NCBI RefSeq assembly: GCF_900129295.1
Contig: NZ_FQUU01000017.1
Coordinates: 31,561 to 95,560 of the forward strand
Reading direction: 5' to 3'
Length of the DNA stretch: 64,000 nucleotides
Origin: Flavisolibacter ginsengisoli DSM 18119
Lineage (GTDB): Bacteria > Bacteroidota > Bacteroidia > Chitinophagales > Chitinophagaceae
Shown: positions 52,707 through 61,847 of the stretch, one piece after another
Layout: each line of letters begins with the position of its first letter
Numbering within the stretch: the stretch's first letter is position 1
The notes under the pieces: model-generated
Database searches by the model: none
Told to the model about the DNA's origin: nothing
The model's input: the letters and a program-made list of their open reading frames with translations, nothing else
Position numbers and translations under genes: made by a program

Positions 52707-53756
52707 ATGAAAACACTTACTATTCTACTGGCTTTTATGCTTATTCATAATTGTCTTCCGGCACAGGCATCCGGTGAACCAATCATCACCATTGCAAAGG
52801 GGCAGGTGCCCTCAGTTGTAAAAGACAGGGCCAATCTAATTCATATTGTATACGGAGCCGGTGACAGCATTATGTATGTGTCTAGTAAAGATGGGAAAAC
52901 ATTTACATCACCTTCATTGGTATCTGTGTTGCCAGGACTTTTTTCTTTTGCCATGCGGGGACCTCAGGTAGCATTGTCTTCACGTGGCCTGGTCATAACG
53001 GCTTGCACAAAGGAAGGGAATATCTATGCTTTCAATAAGTTAGCAAAAGGCCAATGGACAAAACCTGTTATACTTAACGAGGTACCAGCATCTGCTAAAG
53101 AAGGACTAATGGCATTGGGTGCCGATGGAAACAATGTTTTTGCTACCTGGCTTAGCGTAAATGAGCCGAAAGGACAGAAACTACTGGGTATACGGTCCGC
53201 TGATGGCGGTAAAACCTGGAGTAAAAACCTGCTTGTATATGCTTCACCTGATAAGTCAGTATGTGAATGTTGTAAACCCTCAACCATAGTGAAATCAAAT
53301 AAAGTATTTGTAATGTTTCGCAACTGGCTGAATGGAAACCGCGATCTGTATATTGCAACATCAACAAATGGTGGTAAAACCTTCCAGGGTGCTTCTAAAT
53401 TAGGACAGGGAAGCTGGAAGCTTTCTGGTTGTCCCATGGATGGCGGTGGTCTTGCAGTTAGCCAGTCAGGGCTGGTTCATACTGTTTGGCGAAGAGAATC
53501 TATCATCTATACTGCCACTCCTGGAGGAGCAGAACAATCATTAGGTGAGGGGCGTAACTGTACTCTGGAAATTATGAACGATACACCCATCTATGCCTGG
53601 ACACAAAATGGCGACATCATCCTTACATTGCCAGGAGGCTCTAAAAAAAATATAGGTAAAGGCTCCCTGCCACAATTGAAAGCTATCAATGGCAACCAAT
53701 TGTTTTGCGTATGGGAAAAGGATAAGCAGATCCAGTCAGTACTGCTATCGTTGTAA
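52707..53756 (+). CDS. Secreted BNR-repeat (sialidase-like) protein with CECC motif
   Basis: A 349-residue exported protein (ATG 52707, signal peptide LTILLAFMLIHNCLPAQ) with a six-bladed beta-propeller pattern: repeated Asp-box-like motifs SKDGKTFTSP, SADGGKTWSKN and STNGGKTFQG. It lacks the arginine triad needed for a true sialidase as far as can be seen. An unusual CECC cluster (about 186-189) and GCPMDGG could bind metal. It stands before the Cys-rich protein and metal receptor genes, so a metal-related role is possible. Confidence 0.75.
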   Translation: MKTLTILLAFMLIHNCLPAQASGEPIITIAKGQVPSVVKDRANLIHIVYGAGDSIMYVSSKDGKTFTSPSLVSVLPGLFSFAMRGPQVALSSRGLVITACTKEGNIYAFNKLAKGQWTKPVILNEVPASAKEGLMALGADGNNVFATWLSVNEPKGQKLLGIRSADGGKTWSKNLLVYASPDKSVCECCKPSTIVKSNKVFVMFRNWLNGNRDLYIATSTNGGKTFQGASKLGQGSWKLSGCPMDGGGLAVSQSGLVHTVWRRESIIYTATPGGAEQSLGEGRNCTLEIMNDTPIYAWTQNGDIILTLPGGSKKNIGKGSLPQLKAINGNQLFCVWEKDKQIQSVLLSL

Positions 53757-53950
53757 TTTATGTAAAAGGAAATGCCCCAGATGGTGTAATGTTGAATACC
53801 TTGTCTGAAGGTATAAGTGCGTAAGGAAATGTTATAAATGCAGGAAAGCCTGCTTTGAAAGCCAAAGAACGGTTACCGTCATTAACTTTGTCTTGTTCCT
53901 GACCACGGTCATTGTATAACATTGATCATACAGTATAACTTTACGTTTTA

Positions 53951-54334
53951 ATGAAAAAGGTCCTTGTCATAGTGCTCCTGTTGGTTTACGGTCTTTCCTC
54001 TACAGGGATGACTCTCCAGTTGCATTATTGCTGTGGCAAGCTTAAATCGGTAGAATTAGCGCCGGTACAGGATCCGGGCTGTGGCAATAAGCATAAAATG
54101 GGTTCAAAGCCCTGCTGCGAAACAAAGAACATCAATTCAAAGAGCAAATCCGATCAGGATAATTACAGGCTTGTTTATAAGATCTTAAATCCTGCCACTT
54201 TCACTTTATGGCATCACATTGAACCAGGTTTAAGTTTAAATGCTCCTGAACTTCAATTTACGCCCCAGGTATTTAAATCACCGCCTTTACAATCCCAATC
54301 ACTTTTTTTATTGAATAGGGTATTCAGGATCTGA
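53951..54334 (+). CDS. HYC_CC_PP family Cys-rich exported protein
   Basis: A 127-residue protein with a signal peptide (VLVIVLLLVYGLSSTG), the motif HYCCGKL at about 26-32, the pair PCCE at about 54-57 and SPPLQS near the C-terminus, which together make the HYC...CC...PP family pattern of Bacteroidota. These proteins commonly sit next to TonB receptors with heavy-metal domains. The 194 bp upstream show no promoter match I trust. It precedes the receptor gene by 58 bp and probably shares its transcript. Confidence 0.8.
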   Translation: MKKVLVIVLLLVYGLSSTGMTLQLHYCCGKLKSVELAPVQDPGCGNKHKMGSKPCCETKNINSKSKSDQDNYRLVYKILNPATFTLWHHIEPGLSLNAPELQFTPQVFKSPPLQSQSLFLLNRVFRI

Positions 54335-54392
54335 TAATGATTACTAGGCATTATTGCTAAGCGTAATTATTGTTGATCCAAAAAATACCAAA

Positions 54393-56942
54393 ATGTTAAT
54401 CTATAAACGTATTTCTTTAGTATTACTTCTATTAGTGTTCCATCTTTTAGGCTTCTCACAAGATGCCATCTCTACTAAGGCAAACATCCATGTTGATGGT
54501 GTTTGTGTGCAATGTAAACACCGCATTGAAAAAGCATTGAAATTAAAGGGCGTTCAGTCAGCGGTTTGGGATGTCTCAACGCATCAATTATCTCTTTCCT
54601 ATGATCCCGCCATTGTAAGCATGGAGCAGATACAGGATAAGATTGCTGCTGCCGGGCATGACACCGAATTGAAAAAAGCAAAGGACGAGACTTATAATGC
54701 CCTTCCCGAATGTTGCCATTACCGGGAGATGACGAGTGATGCAGCCATTGCAGTTGTAGATAGTTCTGATCAAAGCGTCCTAAGGGGGATAGTGGTAGAA
54801 AATGCAAATGGGCAGGTAAATCCTTTGGCCGGAGCTACCCTTACATGGGCCGGTACCAATGGAACCACCATTAGTAATCCTCATGGCGAGTTTATGCTCA
54901 AACGCCCGGCTGAAGCTCAACACCTGGTGATCAGCTATGCAGGATTTAAAACAGATACGGTTACTGTTGGAGAGCTAAATGACATCCAGGTAAGCCTAAA
55001 TAAAAAAGAAAACCTTTCCAATGTTATTGTTACGGCCCGGCAGCGTACGAGTTATATTGATGGGTACAATCCTTTTCGCACAGCTATCATTACTAAAAAA
55101 GAGTTGTTGAAAGCAGCCTGCTGCAATCTCAGCGAAAGCTTTGAAACCAATCCCTCTGTTGATGTTTCCTATAGCGATGCCGCAACAGGTTCAAAACAAA
55201 TACAACTGTTGGGGCTTGCAGGGATATATACACAACTTACAGTTGAAAACTTACCAGGTCCAAGAGGAATAGCTACTCCTTTAGGTTTAAACAGTATTGC
55301 CGGCCCATGGGTGGAATCAATACAATTGATAAAAGGCACAGGCTCTGTTGTCAATGGATTTGAAAGCATAGCCGGGCAGATCAACGTTGAATTAAGAAAG
55401 CCCCAGAATAGTGAAAAACTATACCTCAATGGCTATGTAAACACTATGGGTAAAACTGATGTCAACCTCAATTGGTTCCATAAACTGAATAACAAATGGT
55501 CAACCGGTTTCCTGTTGCATGATGATTTTCTTAACAGTAAGCAGGACTTTAATAAGGATGGGTTCAAAGACCTTCCCACAGGAAACCAGTTTAATGGAGT
55601 GCACCGTTGGCAGTTTATTGGTGAAAATGGCTTGATGGCGCAGTTTGGTGTCAAAGCCCTGGTAGACGATAAAACAGGAGGTGAACTGGATTTTGAATCT
55701 TCAAAGGATAAATTGTCAACCCATAGTTACGGCCTGGGAATAAAGACCAACCGATACGAGGCCTTTGGAAAGATTGGTTATGTTTTTCCGGATAAGATGC
55801 ATAAAAGCATAGGATTGCAATTATCTGCTTTTGATCACAGGCAGGATGCTTATTTCGGGTTAACACAATACGATGCAAGGCAGAAGAATATATATTCCAA
55901 CCTGATATTCCAGTCCCGTATTCACTCTGATGTTCATAAGTTTAAAACAGGACTTAGTTTTTTATATGACCTGTATAAGGAGCAGTTGCAGTCAACATCC
56001 TATGACAGGAAAGAAGTTATACCGGGAGCATTTGCCGAATACACCTATGCCCCTAACGAAAAATTAGATGTGGTAGCAGGAATAAGAGCAGATCATAATA
56101 ATCTGTATGGCTGGTTTGGAACACCGCGTCTCAATATCCGTTACGCACCCTTCAGTAATACCACATTTCGTTTCAGCGCTGGCAGAGGGCAGCGGACAGC
56201 AGACATCTTTGCAGAAAATATGGGCGTGTTGGTAAGTGCAAGAACGATCAATATTTTAAATCCTGTACAAGGAAAGGCTTATGGACTGCAACCTGAAGTT
56301 GCCTGGAATAAGGGTATAAGTGTGGATCAGAAATTTCACCTCTTCAATCGTGATGCTTCGTTCGGAGTTGATTTCTATCGAAATGATTTTACCAACCAGG
56401 TAGTTGTTGACCTGGAGAATGCAAGAGAAGTAAGATTTTATAATCTTACCGGTAAATCATATTCCAATAGTTTCCAGGCAGAGATGTCAATGATCCCTGT
56501 AAGTAAATTGGAATTGCGATTGGCTTACCGCTACTTTGATGTAAATACAACCTATAGCAGCGGGTTATTGCAAAAGCCATTTACGGCTAAGCACAGGGCC
56601 TTTGCTAACCTGGCCTACGATCTTGATGGCTGGAAACTGGATTATACACTGAACTTCACCGGGCAAAAACGGTTGCCTTCAATAGCATTAAATCCCCAGG
56701 CTTTTAAACTCGCGGAAAGCTCACCTTCCTATGTGACTATGAATGCACAGGTAAGCAAAAGCATTGGGAAAAAGAAGTTGTTTGACTTTTATGTTGGAGG
56801 TGAGAACCTCACAGGCTACTTTCAAAAGAACGCTATCATATCAGCCTCTGAACCCTTCGGTGAATACTTTGACGCCAGCATGGTTTGGGGCCCTTTAAGT
56901 GGGAGATTAATATACACAGGTTTCAGGTATACGATAAAATGA
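54393..56942 (+). CDS. TonB-dependent receptor with HMA domain
   Basis: An 849-residue outer-membrane receptor from ATG 54393 (the earlier ATG at 54354 adds 13 odd residues). After a signal peptide comes a heavy-metal-associated domain (about 28-95) with the copper-type motif GVCVQCKHRIE (C38, C41), then a carboxypeptidase-like beta domain (about 130-205), the plug (CCNLSESFETNPSVDV, LGLAGIYTQLTVENLPG) and a 22-strand barrel ending in TGFRYTIK. The HMA domain and Cys pairs suggest import or capture of copper or another soft metal. A terminator follows. Confidence 0.88.
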   Translation: MLIYKRISLVLLLLVFHLLGFSQDAISTKANIHVDGVCVQCKHRIEKALKLKGVQSAVWDVSTHQLSLSYDPAIVSMEQIQDKIAAAGHDTELKKAKDETYNALPECCHYREMTSDAAIAVVDSSDQSVLRGIVVENANGQVNPLAGATLTWAGTNGTTISNPHGEFMLKRPAEAQHLVISYAGFKTDTVTVGELNDIQVSLNKKENLSNVIVTARQRTSYIDGYNPFRTAIITKKELLKAACCNLSESFETNPSVDVSYSDAATGSKQIQLLGLAGIYTQLTVENLPGPRGIATPLGLNSIAGPWVESIQLIKGTGSVVNGFESIAGQINVELRKPQNSEKLYLNGYVNTMGKTDVNLNWFHKLNNKWSTGFLLHDDFLNSKQDFNKDGFKDLPTGNQFNGVHRWQFIGENGLMAQFGVKALVDDKTGGELDFESSKDKLSTHSYGLGIKTNRYEAFGKIGYVFPDKMHKSIGLQLSAFDHRQDAYFGLTQYDARQKNIYSNLIFQSRIHSDVHKFKTGLSFLYDLYKEQLQSTSYDRKEVIPGAFAEYTYAPNEKLDVVAGIRADHNNLYGWFGTPRLNIRYAPFSNTTFRFSAGRGQRTADIFAENMGVLVSARTINILNPVQGKAYGLQPEVAWNKGISVDQKFHLFNRDASFGVDFYRNDFTNQVVVDLENAREVRFYNLTGKSYSNSFQAEMSMIPVSKLELRLAYRYFDVNTTYSSGLLQKPFTAKHRAFANLAYDLDGWKLDYTLNFTGQKRLPSIALNPQAFKLAESSPSYVTMNAQVSKSIGKKKLFDFYVGGENLTGYFQKNAIISASEPFGEYFDASMVWGPLSGRLIYTGFRYTIK

Positions 56943-56959
56943 TATCTATAACATGAGTT

Positions 56960-57011
56960 TTATAGGAACAGTTAGTCCTGTATGGTAGGCTTCTGTTCCT
57001 ATAATTTTTTT
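56960..57011 (+). terminator. Intrinsic terminator after the HMA-TonB receptor
   Basis: TTATAGGAACAG (56960-56971) and CTGTTCCTATAA (56993-57004) form a perfect 12-bp stem, followed by seven T. Confidence 0.85.
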
Positions 57012-57133
57012 ACAAGCACACTTATCTGTTATTCTTTATAAACAGTAGTTATTGTTTTCTTATCAATGCCTGTATACTGTTTAATAAAGAAATCAACTTC
57101 CGGCAATCTCTGCTAACTCCTGGCCGTTCCATG

Positions 57134-58267
57134 TTATGAAGATGTAGGTATGGATCTTTTATCCTGTTTTTTATCAGAAGCGTATTTCTCATTATAGACA
57201 AAGTAACGCTTCAGGTCAAGGACAGGCTTTTCCAGTATATACCAGGATAGCTTGCATAAAAAATACAACACCCAAAAATGAACCAGGAAAAATAGATAGG
57301 GAAAATAGTTTTCAGGTACAAATGGTAGGTAATGATAAAATACATTTATTGTTCTGTAATAGAACAAATAAAAGAACAGTACATGGTATAGATAAATTCC
57401 ATAGCTCACCCTGCCAATAGCTATCAATACTGAATTGTTGAGTGCCGATAGTATAATATTTCGTTTTGGCTGGTGCACCAATATATAGCAGATGATCCAG
57501 CTGCCAAAAATGGAATATAATATTCTCCATTGATGATAAAACTCCAGGCCGCACCAATCCAGTATCATGACCAACAGTCCTAATGTAGCGGCTATGTTTA
57601 GAACCAGGTAAGCCTTTTTTAAATGTCCAGGTTTCGTAACAACTATCCAGGCTAACAGGCCGCCCATACCCAATGCATCCAGGCAGGTTTGCGGCAATAC
57701 ATAACTGAATTCAGGATCACTGGCCATGAATTGGCTGAAGATGCCCGCGCCAATGAAAATGATAATTAAAAAAGGAAGAAGCCTTTTAGGTAAAAATAAA
57801 ATGGCCAGTGGCCAAACGAGGTAAAATTGTTCTTCCACGGCAAGCGACCAAAAATGTGGTGTAAGCGTGGGCCATGTCTTTATATTGAATACATAAAAGT
57901 TAGATGTATAGGTTAGGTTGGCAAATAGTTCCCCTTGTAAAAGTGGAAGATGCAAATGGTCATGCAATACAATAACCAGCAAAAGCGTGAAATAATAGGC
58001 CGGGAAAATTCTTAATACCCTGCGGATATAAAAGCTCCTGATCACTGTGCCAAGAGAATGATTGTACTCTTCAGCCTCATCCCGGTTATCCAGTAATATG
58101 CGGGTAATAAGAAAACCACTAAGCACAAAAAAAACAGTAACACCAAAGGGGCCTGTACGGACAACATTGAAATAACTTTCTTTAGGTAACCAATGCCACA
58201 CCAGTACCAGGATTACCGCAATGGCTCGTATGCTATCCAGTTGTTTAATATATTTCAATGCGGGCAT
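57134..58267 (-). CDS. Acyltransferase 3 (OafA-like)
   Basis: A 377-residue membrane protein with about ten helices when started at ATG 58267 (MPALKYIKQLDSIRAIAVILVLVWHWL); ATGs up to 58360 are also in frame. R and H of the motif LDSIRA...WHW match the acyltransferase 3 active site. FFVLSGFLITRIL and EEQFYLVWP are further signatures. The family transfers acetyl or other acyl groups to surface polysaccharides. It is divergent from the glycosyltransferase gene. Confidence 0.9.
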   Translation of the reverse strand: MPALKYIKQLDSIRAIAVILVLVWHWLPKESYFNVVRTGPFGVTVFFVLSGFLITRILLDNRDEAEEYNHSLGTVIRSFYIRRVLRIFPAYYFTLLLVIVLHDHLHLPLLQGELFANLTYTSNFYVFNIKTWPTLTPHFWSLAVEEQFYLVWPLAILFLPKRLLPFLIIIFIGAGIFSQFMASDPEFSYVLPQTCLDALGMGGLLAWIVVTKPGHLKKAYLVLNIAATLGLLVMILDWCGLEFYHQWRILYSIFGSWIICYILVHQPKRNIILSALNNSVLIAIGRVSYGIYLYHVLFFYLFYYRTINVFYHYLPFVPENYFPYLFFLVHFWVLYFLCKLSWYILEKPVLDLKRYFVYNEKYASDKKQDKRSIPTSS

Positions 58268-58418
58268 CCTGTATACAATATACTTGTTAAAGGCAAATTC
58301 CCTTGTATTACCTAAGGCTGTATGGCTGATTTGAGAATGCTTCATTAAAGTCAAAAACATATATTATAATTCCTTAATTATTTTTTCTAATCTTGTGGTC
58401 GCTACTGCCTGAGATAAA

Positions 58419-59387
58419 ATGAAGTCGCCACCCATCATAAAACCCTACCCTAATGTCCCCGGACGCCCTACATGGTCCGTTATGATCCCGGCATACAATT
58501 GTGCACACCTGCTTCCCCAAACCCTTGAAAGTATTCTGATACAGGATCCAGGACCTGAGCATATGCAAATAATGGTAGTAGATGATGCAAGTACTGATGC
58601 AGATATAGAAGCCCTGGTAAATGAGATGGGCAAAGGGAGAATATCCTATTACCGGCAGCCGCAGAATGTGGGAAGCCTGAAGAATTTTGAGACCTGTATC
58701 AATCTCTCCGAAGGCCACCTGGTGCATATACTACATGGAGATGATCGCGTAAAACAGGGTTACTATGATAAAATAGGTTCTTTGTTTCAACAATACCCTG
58801 GCATCGGTGCCGCATTTTGTCGTTACGATACCATCGACGAATCCGGAAGGCTGTTATGGACCCATACGCTGGAAATGGATCATGATGGAGTGCTGGACAA
58901 CTGGCTGCTGAAGATAGCCAGTAAGCAACGGCTGCAATTCTGCACTATCACTGTGAAGCGGGAGGTGTATGAAAATATCGGCGGCTATTATGGTGTAAAC
59001 TATGGCGAGGACTGGGAGATGTGGGCACGCATAGCCGCTCATTATAAAGTAGCCTATTCACCTGAGATCCTTGCAGAATACAGGATGCATACCGACTCTA
59101 TTTCAAGTGCATCATTTGGCAATGCTAATAATATCCGCGACATACGCTGGGTGATCAATACCATTCAAAACTTTGTTCCGGTACAACAGAGAAAGATGGT
59201 GTATAAAGCCGCCAGTAAACATTATGCCCATTATGCACTCAGCATAGCCAACCTTATCTGGCATAAGACCAGGGATAAGAAAAGTACGCATCTTCAAATA
59301 TGTGAAGCCCTTAAAATGCACACTGATGCTTCCATGTTGATCAATGCAATGAAGATCTATACCAAGATGATGATCGGAAGAGTGTGA
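58419..59387 (+). CDS. Family 2 glycosyltransferase
   Basis: A 322-residue GT-A glycosyltransferase: WSVMIPAYNCAHLLPQTLESIL at the start, MVVDDASTDAD, HGDDRV (the DxD-like metal site) and VNYGEDWEMWARIA (ED catalytic-base region). It lacks membrane helices, so it acts at the cytoplasmic face on a lipid-linked glycan. With the divergent acyltransferase it suggests surface-polysaccharide modification. The sugar is unknown. Confidence 0.92.
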   Translation: MKSPPIIKPYPNVPGRPTWSVMIPAYNCAHLLPQTLESILIQDPGPEHMQIMVVDDASTDADIEALVNEMGKGRISYYRQPQNVGSLKNFETCINLSEGHLVHILHGDDRVKQGYYDKIGSLFQQYPGIGAAFCRYDTIDESGRLLWTHTLEMDHDGVLDNWLLKIASKQRLQFCTITVKREVYENIGGYYGVNYGEDWEMWARIAAHYKVAYSPEILAEYRMHTDSISSASFGNANNIRDIRWVINTIQNFVPVQQRKMVYKAASKHYAHYALSIANLIWHKTRDKKSTHLQICEALKMHTDASMLINAMKIYTKMMIGRV

Positions 59388-59636
59388 TAAAAAGTCAAAA
59401 GTCAAAAGTCAAAATTCAAAAACTTAAGTGGCGGGTGCGCATGTACTATTCAGTTAGTATACAAAACCGGCGAAGCCCTTTGCGTTTTCTTTGTGTGGGT
59501 TCTCCTTTGCGTACTTGGCGATACTCAGTCAATTCTATTTGCAATCAATTCTTCAACCTAAATACTGACTGTTATAGGAATACGCATCTACACCTAAGAA
59601 ACTACAAACTACACACTACAAACTACAAAAACTTCC
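59388..59636. repeat. Short-word repeats after the glycosyltransferase gene
   Basis: No gene. AAAAGTC units repeat at 59390-59420, CTTTGCGTTTTCTTTGTGTG words at about 59478-59510, and ACTACAAACTACACACTACA units at 59600-59635. The same CTTTG word family occurs near 2360-2520, 6490-7110 and 23385-23861. Confidence 0.7.
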
Positions 59637-60238
59637 TTAAGCAGCATGCTTAAGGAGAAACAGCGGGATCCTGTAATCTTCCGGAAACTCGCCTTCAAAC
59701 CTTATGGTCCATTCTATATCATCCATATACAACTTAAAGTATTCTATATCCTCTTCACTAAGTGGTGCAGAAACCTGGATATCCAGCTTGTTCTTCATCT
59801 TCTTTTCCTTTTCAGGCCTTTGTTCTTTAAGCCTTGCCTTTAATTCCTCTTCAAAGGAAGACAGGAGTAATTCAAACTGCTCCCGGGTAAGGGAAATACG
59901 CTTTTGTTCCGTAAGAAAGGAGAACAAGGCTGAAAACACTTCCCCTTTCTCACTTCCCTGCTTTAAAAAAGCAATGGCTATTCTTCTAACTTGAGTAAAC
60001 AGCCTTGAATATCTTCTTTTAAGGGGCACAAACCGGTAGATAATAGATGACATGATATTACCCGCTGCAAATCTTTCTGAACTTCTCCTGCTGCCTTCAA
60101 AGGCAGGATCCTTCCAGAAGCGCTTAGAGTCCACTCCGGGCAGCATTCTTACAAGGAAACCCCAGTCCACATCCTTATAAAAGTTGATGTCTCACACACT
60201 GTACCTGTTGCAGTTACATGACTTATTTGCTTTGCCAT
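59637..60238 (-). pseudogene. Conserved Bacteroidota protein, frameshifted near the N-terminus
   Basis: From GTG 60170 an open frame of 177 codons reads MDWGFLVRMLPGVDSKRFW and SRRSSERFAAGN and on. The expected beginning is upstream in another frame: ATG 60238 gives MAKQISHVTATGTVC, and after an apparent GA duplication (GTCTC at 60189-60193 on the plus strand) the frame continues DINFYKDVDWGFLVR. Removing the two bases gives 199 residues. The pattern MAKQ..GTIGD.xFYK...GxL.R...GVD..R...DPAF..R resembles a conserved hypothetical family of Bacteroidota. The function is unknown. A GTG restart could still make most of the protein. Confidence 0.6.
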
Positions 60239-60696
60239 AATGATATTGGATTTTATTTACTGTAAAACTACACCAGCACAAATAGTCACTTTCCCGTTTG
60301 GGCACGTTTGGGAACGAATGGGCACAAAATGGCACGAATTGGCACTTTTGGGAACGTTTGGGTCTGGAGTTGACAGGTTAACAGGTTGGAAAGTTTGTAA
60401 GGAAGGCTCCTTAAAAAGGCCTCTTACATTCTCCCGAATGCTGTGCAATCATTTGATCCTTTGCGCACTTTTGTTGCTTTACCCTTCCTTGAGCATTGAA
60501 CATTGAGCATAGCTTATTGAACATTATTCAACCTTCTACCTTCTACCTTCTTTCTGCCTGGCTCCTCCCAACCAAAGCCCTACTAACAGTATAGATACTG
60601 CGTGATCACCACGCAGTATCTATACCGTAGCTATACTGTTGATAGGTAGTTGATAGGTAGTTGGTATAAATTAGACTGGAATAAATAAGTCTTTAA
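60239..60696. repeat. Gene-free repeat region with 10-bp periodic array and palindromes
   Basis: No gene. 60301-60360 is six 10-bp units, each starting GG(C/A)AC. Then come words of the GTTGACAGGTTAACAGGTTG type (60373-60395), ATTGAACATTGAGC (60495-60530), ACCTTCT units (60532-60556), a 16-bp palindrome (60589-60625) and GTTGATAGGTA units (60639-60665). Confidence 0.8.
60585..60640. repeat. Nested palindromes
   Basis: GTATAGATACTGCGTG (60589-60604) pairs perfectly with 60610-60625 around a five-base loop. A second arm pair, AACAGTATAG (60585-60594) and CTATACTGTT (60631-60640), overlaps the first, so two alternative cruciforms or RNA hairpins can form. Confidence 0.8.
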
Positions 60697-60900
60697 TTAT
60701 TCATCATCCTTTAGTTCCCTGCCGGGATCATCGCTTTGGCGTGGGGCATAGGAATTGGGTATATCGCTAACCGATTTGTCCGAAAAATCATTCGGTTGCT
60801 GGTCGATGTATTCTGGCTGGTTCTTTAATTGAGAATCCGTTTCTGTTGGTTTAGGGTAAGACTCCGGCCTATCCTGCCTGGGTTTGTTATCTGCCTTCAT
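60697..60900 (-). CDS. Small hydrophilic disordered protein
   Basis: A 67-residue protein made almost only of charged and polar residues and proline (KPRQDRPESYPKPTETDSQL and on). No hydrophobic core is present. It has no recognised family. It is the most downstream of four co-directional genes of this kind (60697-62024), but a strong terminator hairpin (60929-60962) separates it from the others, so it may be transcribed on its own. Confidence 0.55.
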   Translation of the reverse strand: MKADNKPRQDRPESYPKPTETDSQLKNQPEYIDQQPNDFSDKSVSDIPNSYAPRQSDDPGRELKDDE

Positions 60901-60928
60901 AAAAAAGTTTTTGTTTTTATAGTCTATA

Positions 60929-60962
60929 AAATCATTAAGCCCTTAAAAGGGCTTAATGATTT
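60929..60962 (-). terminator. Strong hairpin after the Gly/Ser/Gln-rich gene
   Basis: A perfect 16-bp stem (arms 60929-60944 and 60947-60962, core AAGCCCTT/AAGGGCTT) with a two-base loop, 38 bp past the stop of the upstream gene. On the minus strand it is followed by TATAG, so the T run is short. Confidence 0.65.
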
Positions 60963-60999
60963 AAATTCTAGCAAGAATCATTTGCTTTGAACAAGTGGA

Positions 61000-61425
61000 T
61001 TACATACCACCTTGTCCGCTGCGGGAACCACTGTCGCTTCCGCTGCTGCGATCAGTATTTCCGGTTCCTGTGCTTCCACCACGGCCCTGGTCACCACCTT
61101 GTAATCCAGATCCCTTGTTAGAGCCGCCCATTGATCCACTTTGTGAACCACTGGTACCTTGACTTTGATTTCCTAATCCACCAGATCCACGCTCAGTACC
61201 GGATTGTGATCCGCCAGTACCTGATTGAGATCCACTTTTAGATCCCATACCAGATTGAGAGCTGTCAGAACCTGATTGAGAACCACTTGTGTTCTGGCTT
61301 TGTCCACTCAAATTACCTGATCCGCGCTGAGATCCACCCATACCTGATTGAGAACCACTTTGTGATTGATTTCCCATGTTTGAGTTGGAATTCTGATCTT
61401 GATTTTGATTTCTGTTTTCTGCCAT
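61000..61425 (-). CDS. Gly/Ser/Gln-rich low-complexity protein
   Basis: A 141-residue protein from ATG 61425 (MAENRNQNQDQNSNSNMGNQ); an ATG seven codons upstream is possible. After an Asn/Gln-rich start it is built from GSQSG, GGSQ and NQSQ units. It has no signal peptide or membrane helix, so it is a cytoplasmic, fully disordered protein. Two longer units starting GNQSQ are recognisable (about residues 20-50 and 85-110). Hydrophilins and phase-separating proteins have such composition; no function is proven. Confidence 0.65.
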   Translation of the reverse strand: MAENRNQNQDQNSNSNMGNQSQSGSQSGMGGSQRGSGNLSGQSQNTSGSQSGSDSSQSGMGSKSGSQSGTGGSQSGTERGSGGLGNQSQGTSGSQSGSMGGSNKGSGLQGGDQGRGGSTGTGNTDRSSGSDSGSRSGQGGM

Positions 61426-61594
61426 AACTGTTGTTTTAAAAGTCAAAAAATTGAGAACCGTTTTTATCTATAAAAATTATATGCCTGCCTTGTGTTTAAC
61501 TCCTGCCTGTTATATTTCTTCAATACTTTAAAAGTTAACACTGAGCAGTATTGGTAATGTAGAACTTCGTCAACAACCAATATTGTAGTGTTTG

Positions 61595-61825
61595 CTACTG
61601 GTCTGACACCTGTCCATCGAAATCACTACCTGTAACTGTTCTTTTGGTTGTGACCCCGGAACCACGTGGTTGAGAACCCCTGTTTCCACTGGCATCAGTT
61701 GTTGAACGATGATCCATATCTGCCGTGCCTCCTGCAGAGGTGGTATTTTGTCTTTCATTTGCTTTAGCACCTGAACTTTCCAGGCTCTCACTGTCATGCA
61801 CATGTGTTTTTTTATTGTCTTTCAT
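61595..61825 (-). CDS. Small hydrophilic disordered protein
   Basis: A 76-residue protein (MKDNKKTHVHDSESLESSGA and on), rich in Ser, Thr, Asp, Gly and Lys and with no hydrophobic core. This frame is chosen over the overlapping one (61570-61803) because it starts with a charged MKDNKK and lies 22 bp after the previous gene's stop. It is probably in an operon with that gene. Confidence 0.6.
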   Translation of the reverse strand: MKDNKKTHVHDSESLESSGAKANERQNTTSAGGTADMDHRSTTDASGNRGSQPRGSGVTTKRTVTGSDFDGQVSDQ

Positions 61826-61847
61826 ATTTGTTCTTATTTAATTATTA

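Noticed and set aside
59384..59653. 89-codon open frame after the glycosyltransferase
   Set aside because: It consists of AAAAGTC and ACTACAA repeats and has no features of a protein.
60301..60360. CRISPR-like array
   Set aside because: The units are 10 bp with no spacers and no cas genes nearby; it is a simple tandem repeat.
61570..61803. Alternative minus-strand frame overlapping the small disordered protein
   Set aside because: The frame at 61595-61825 has a better start, operon spacing and composition.
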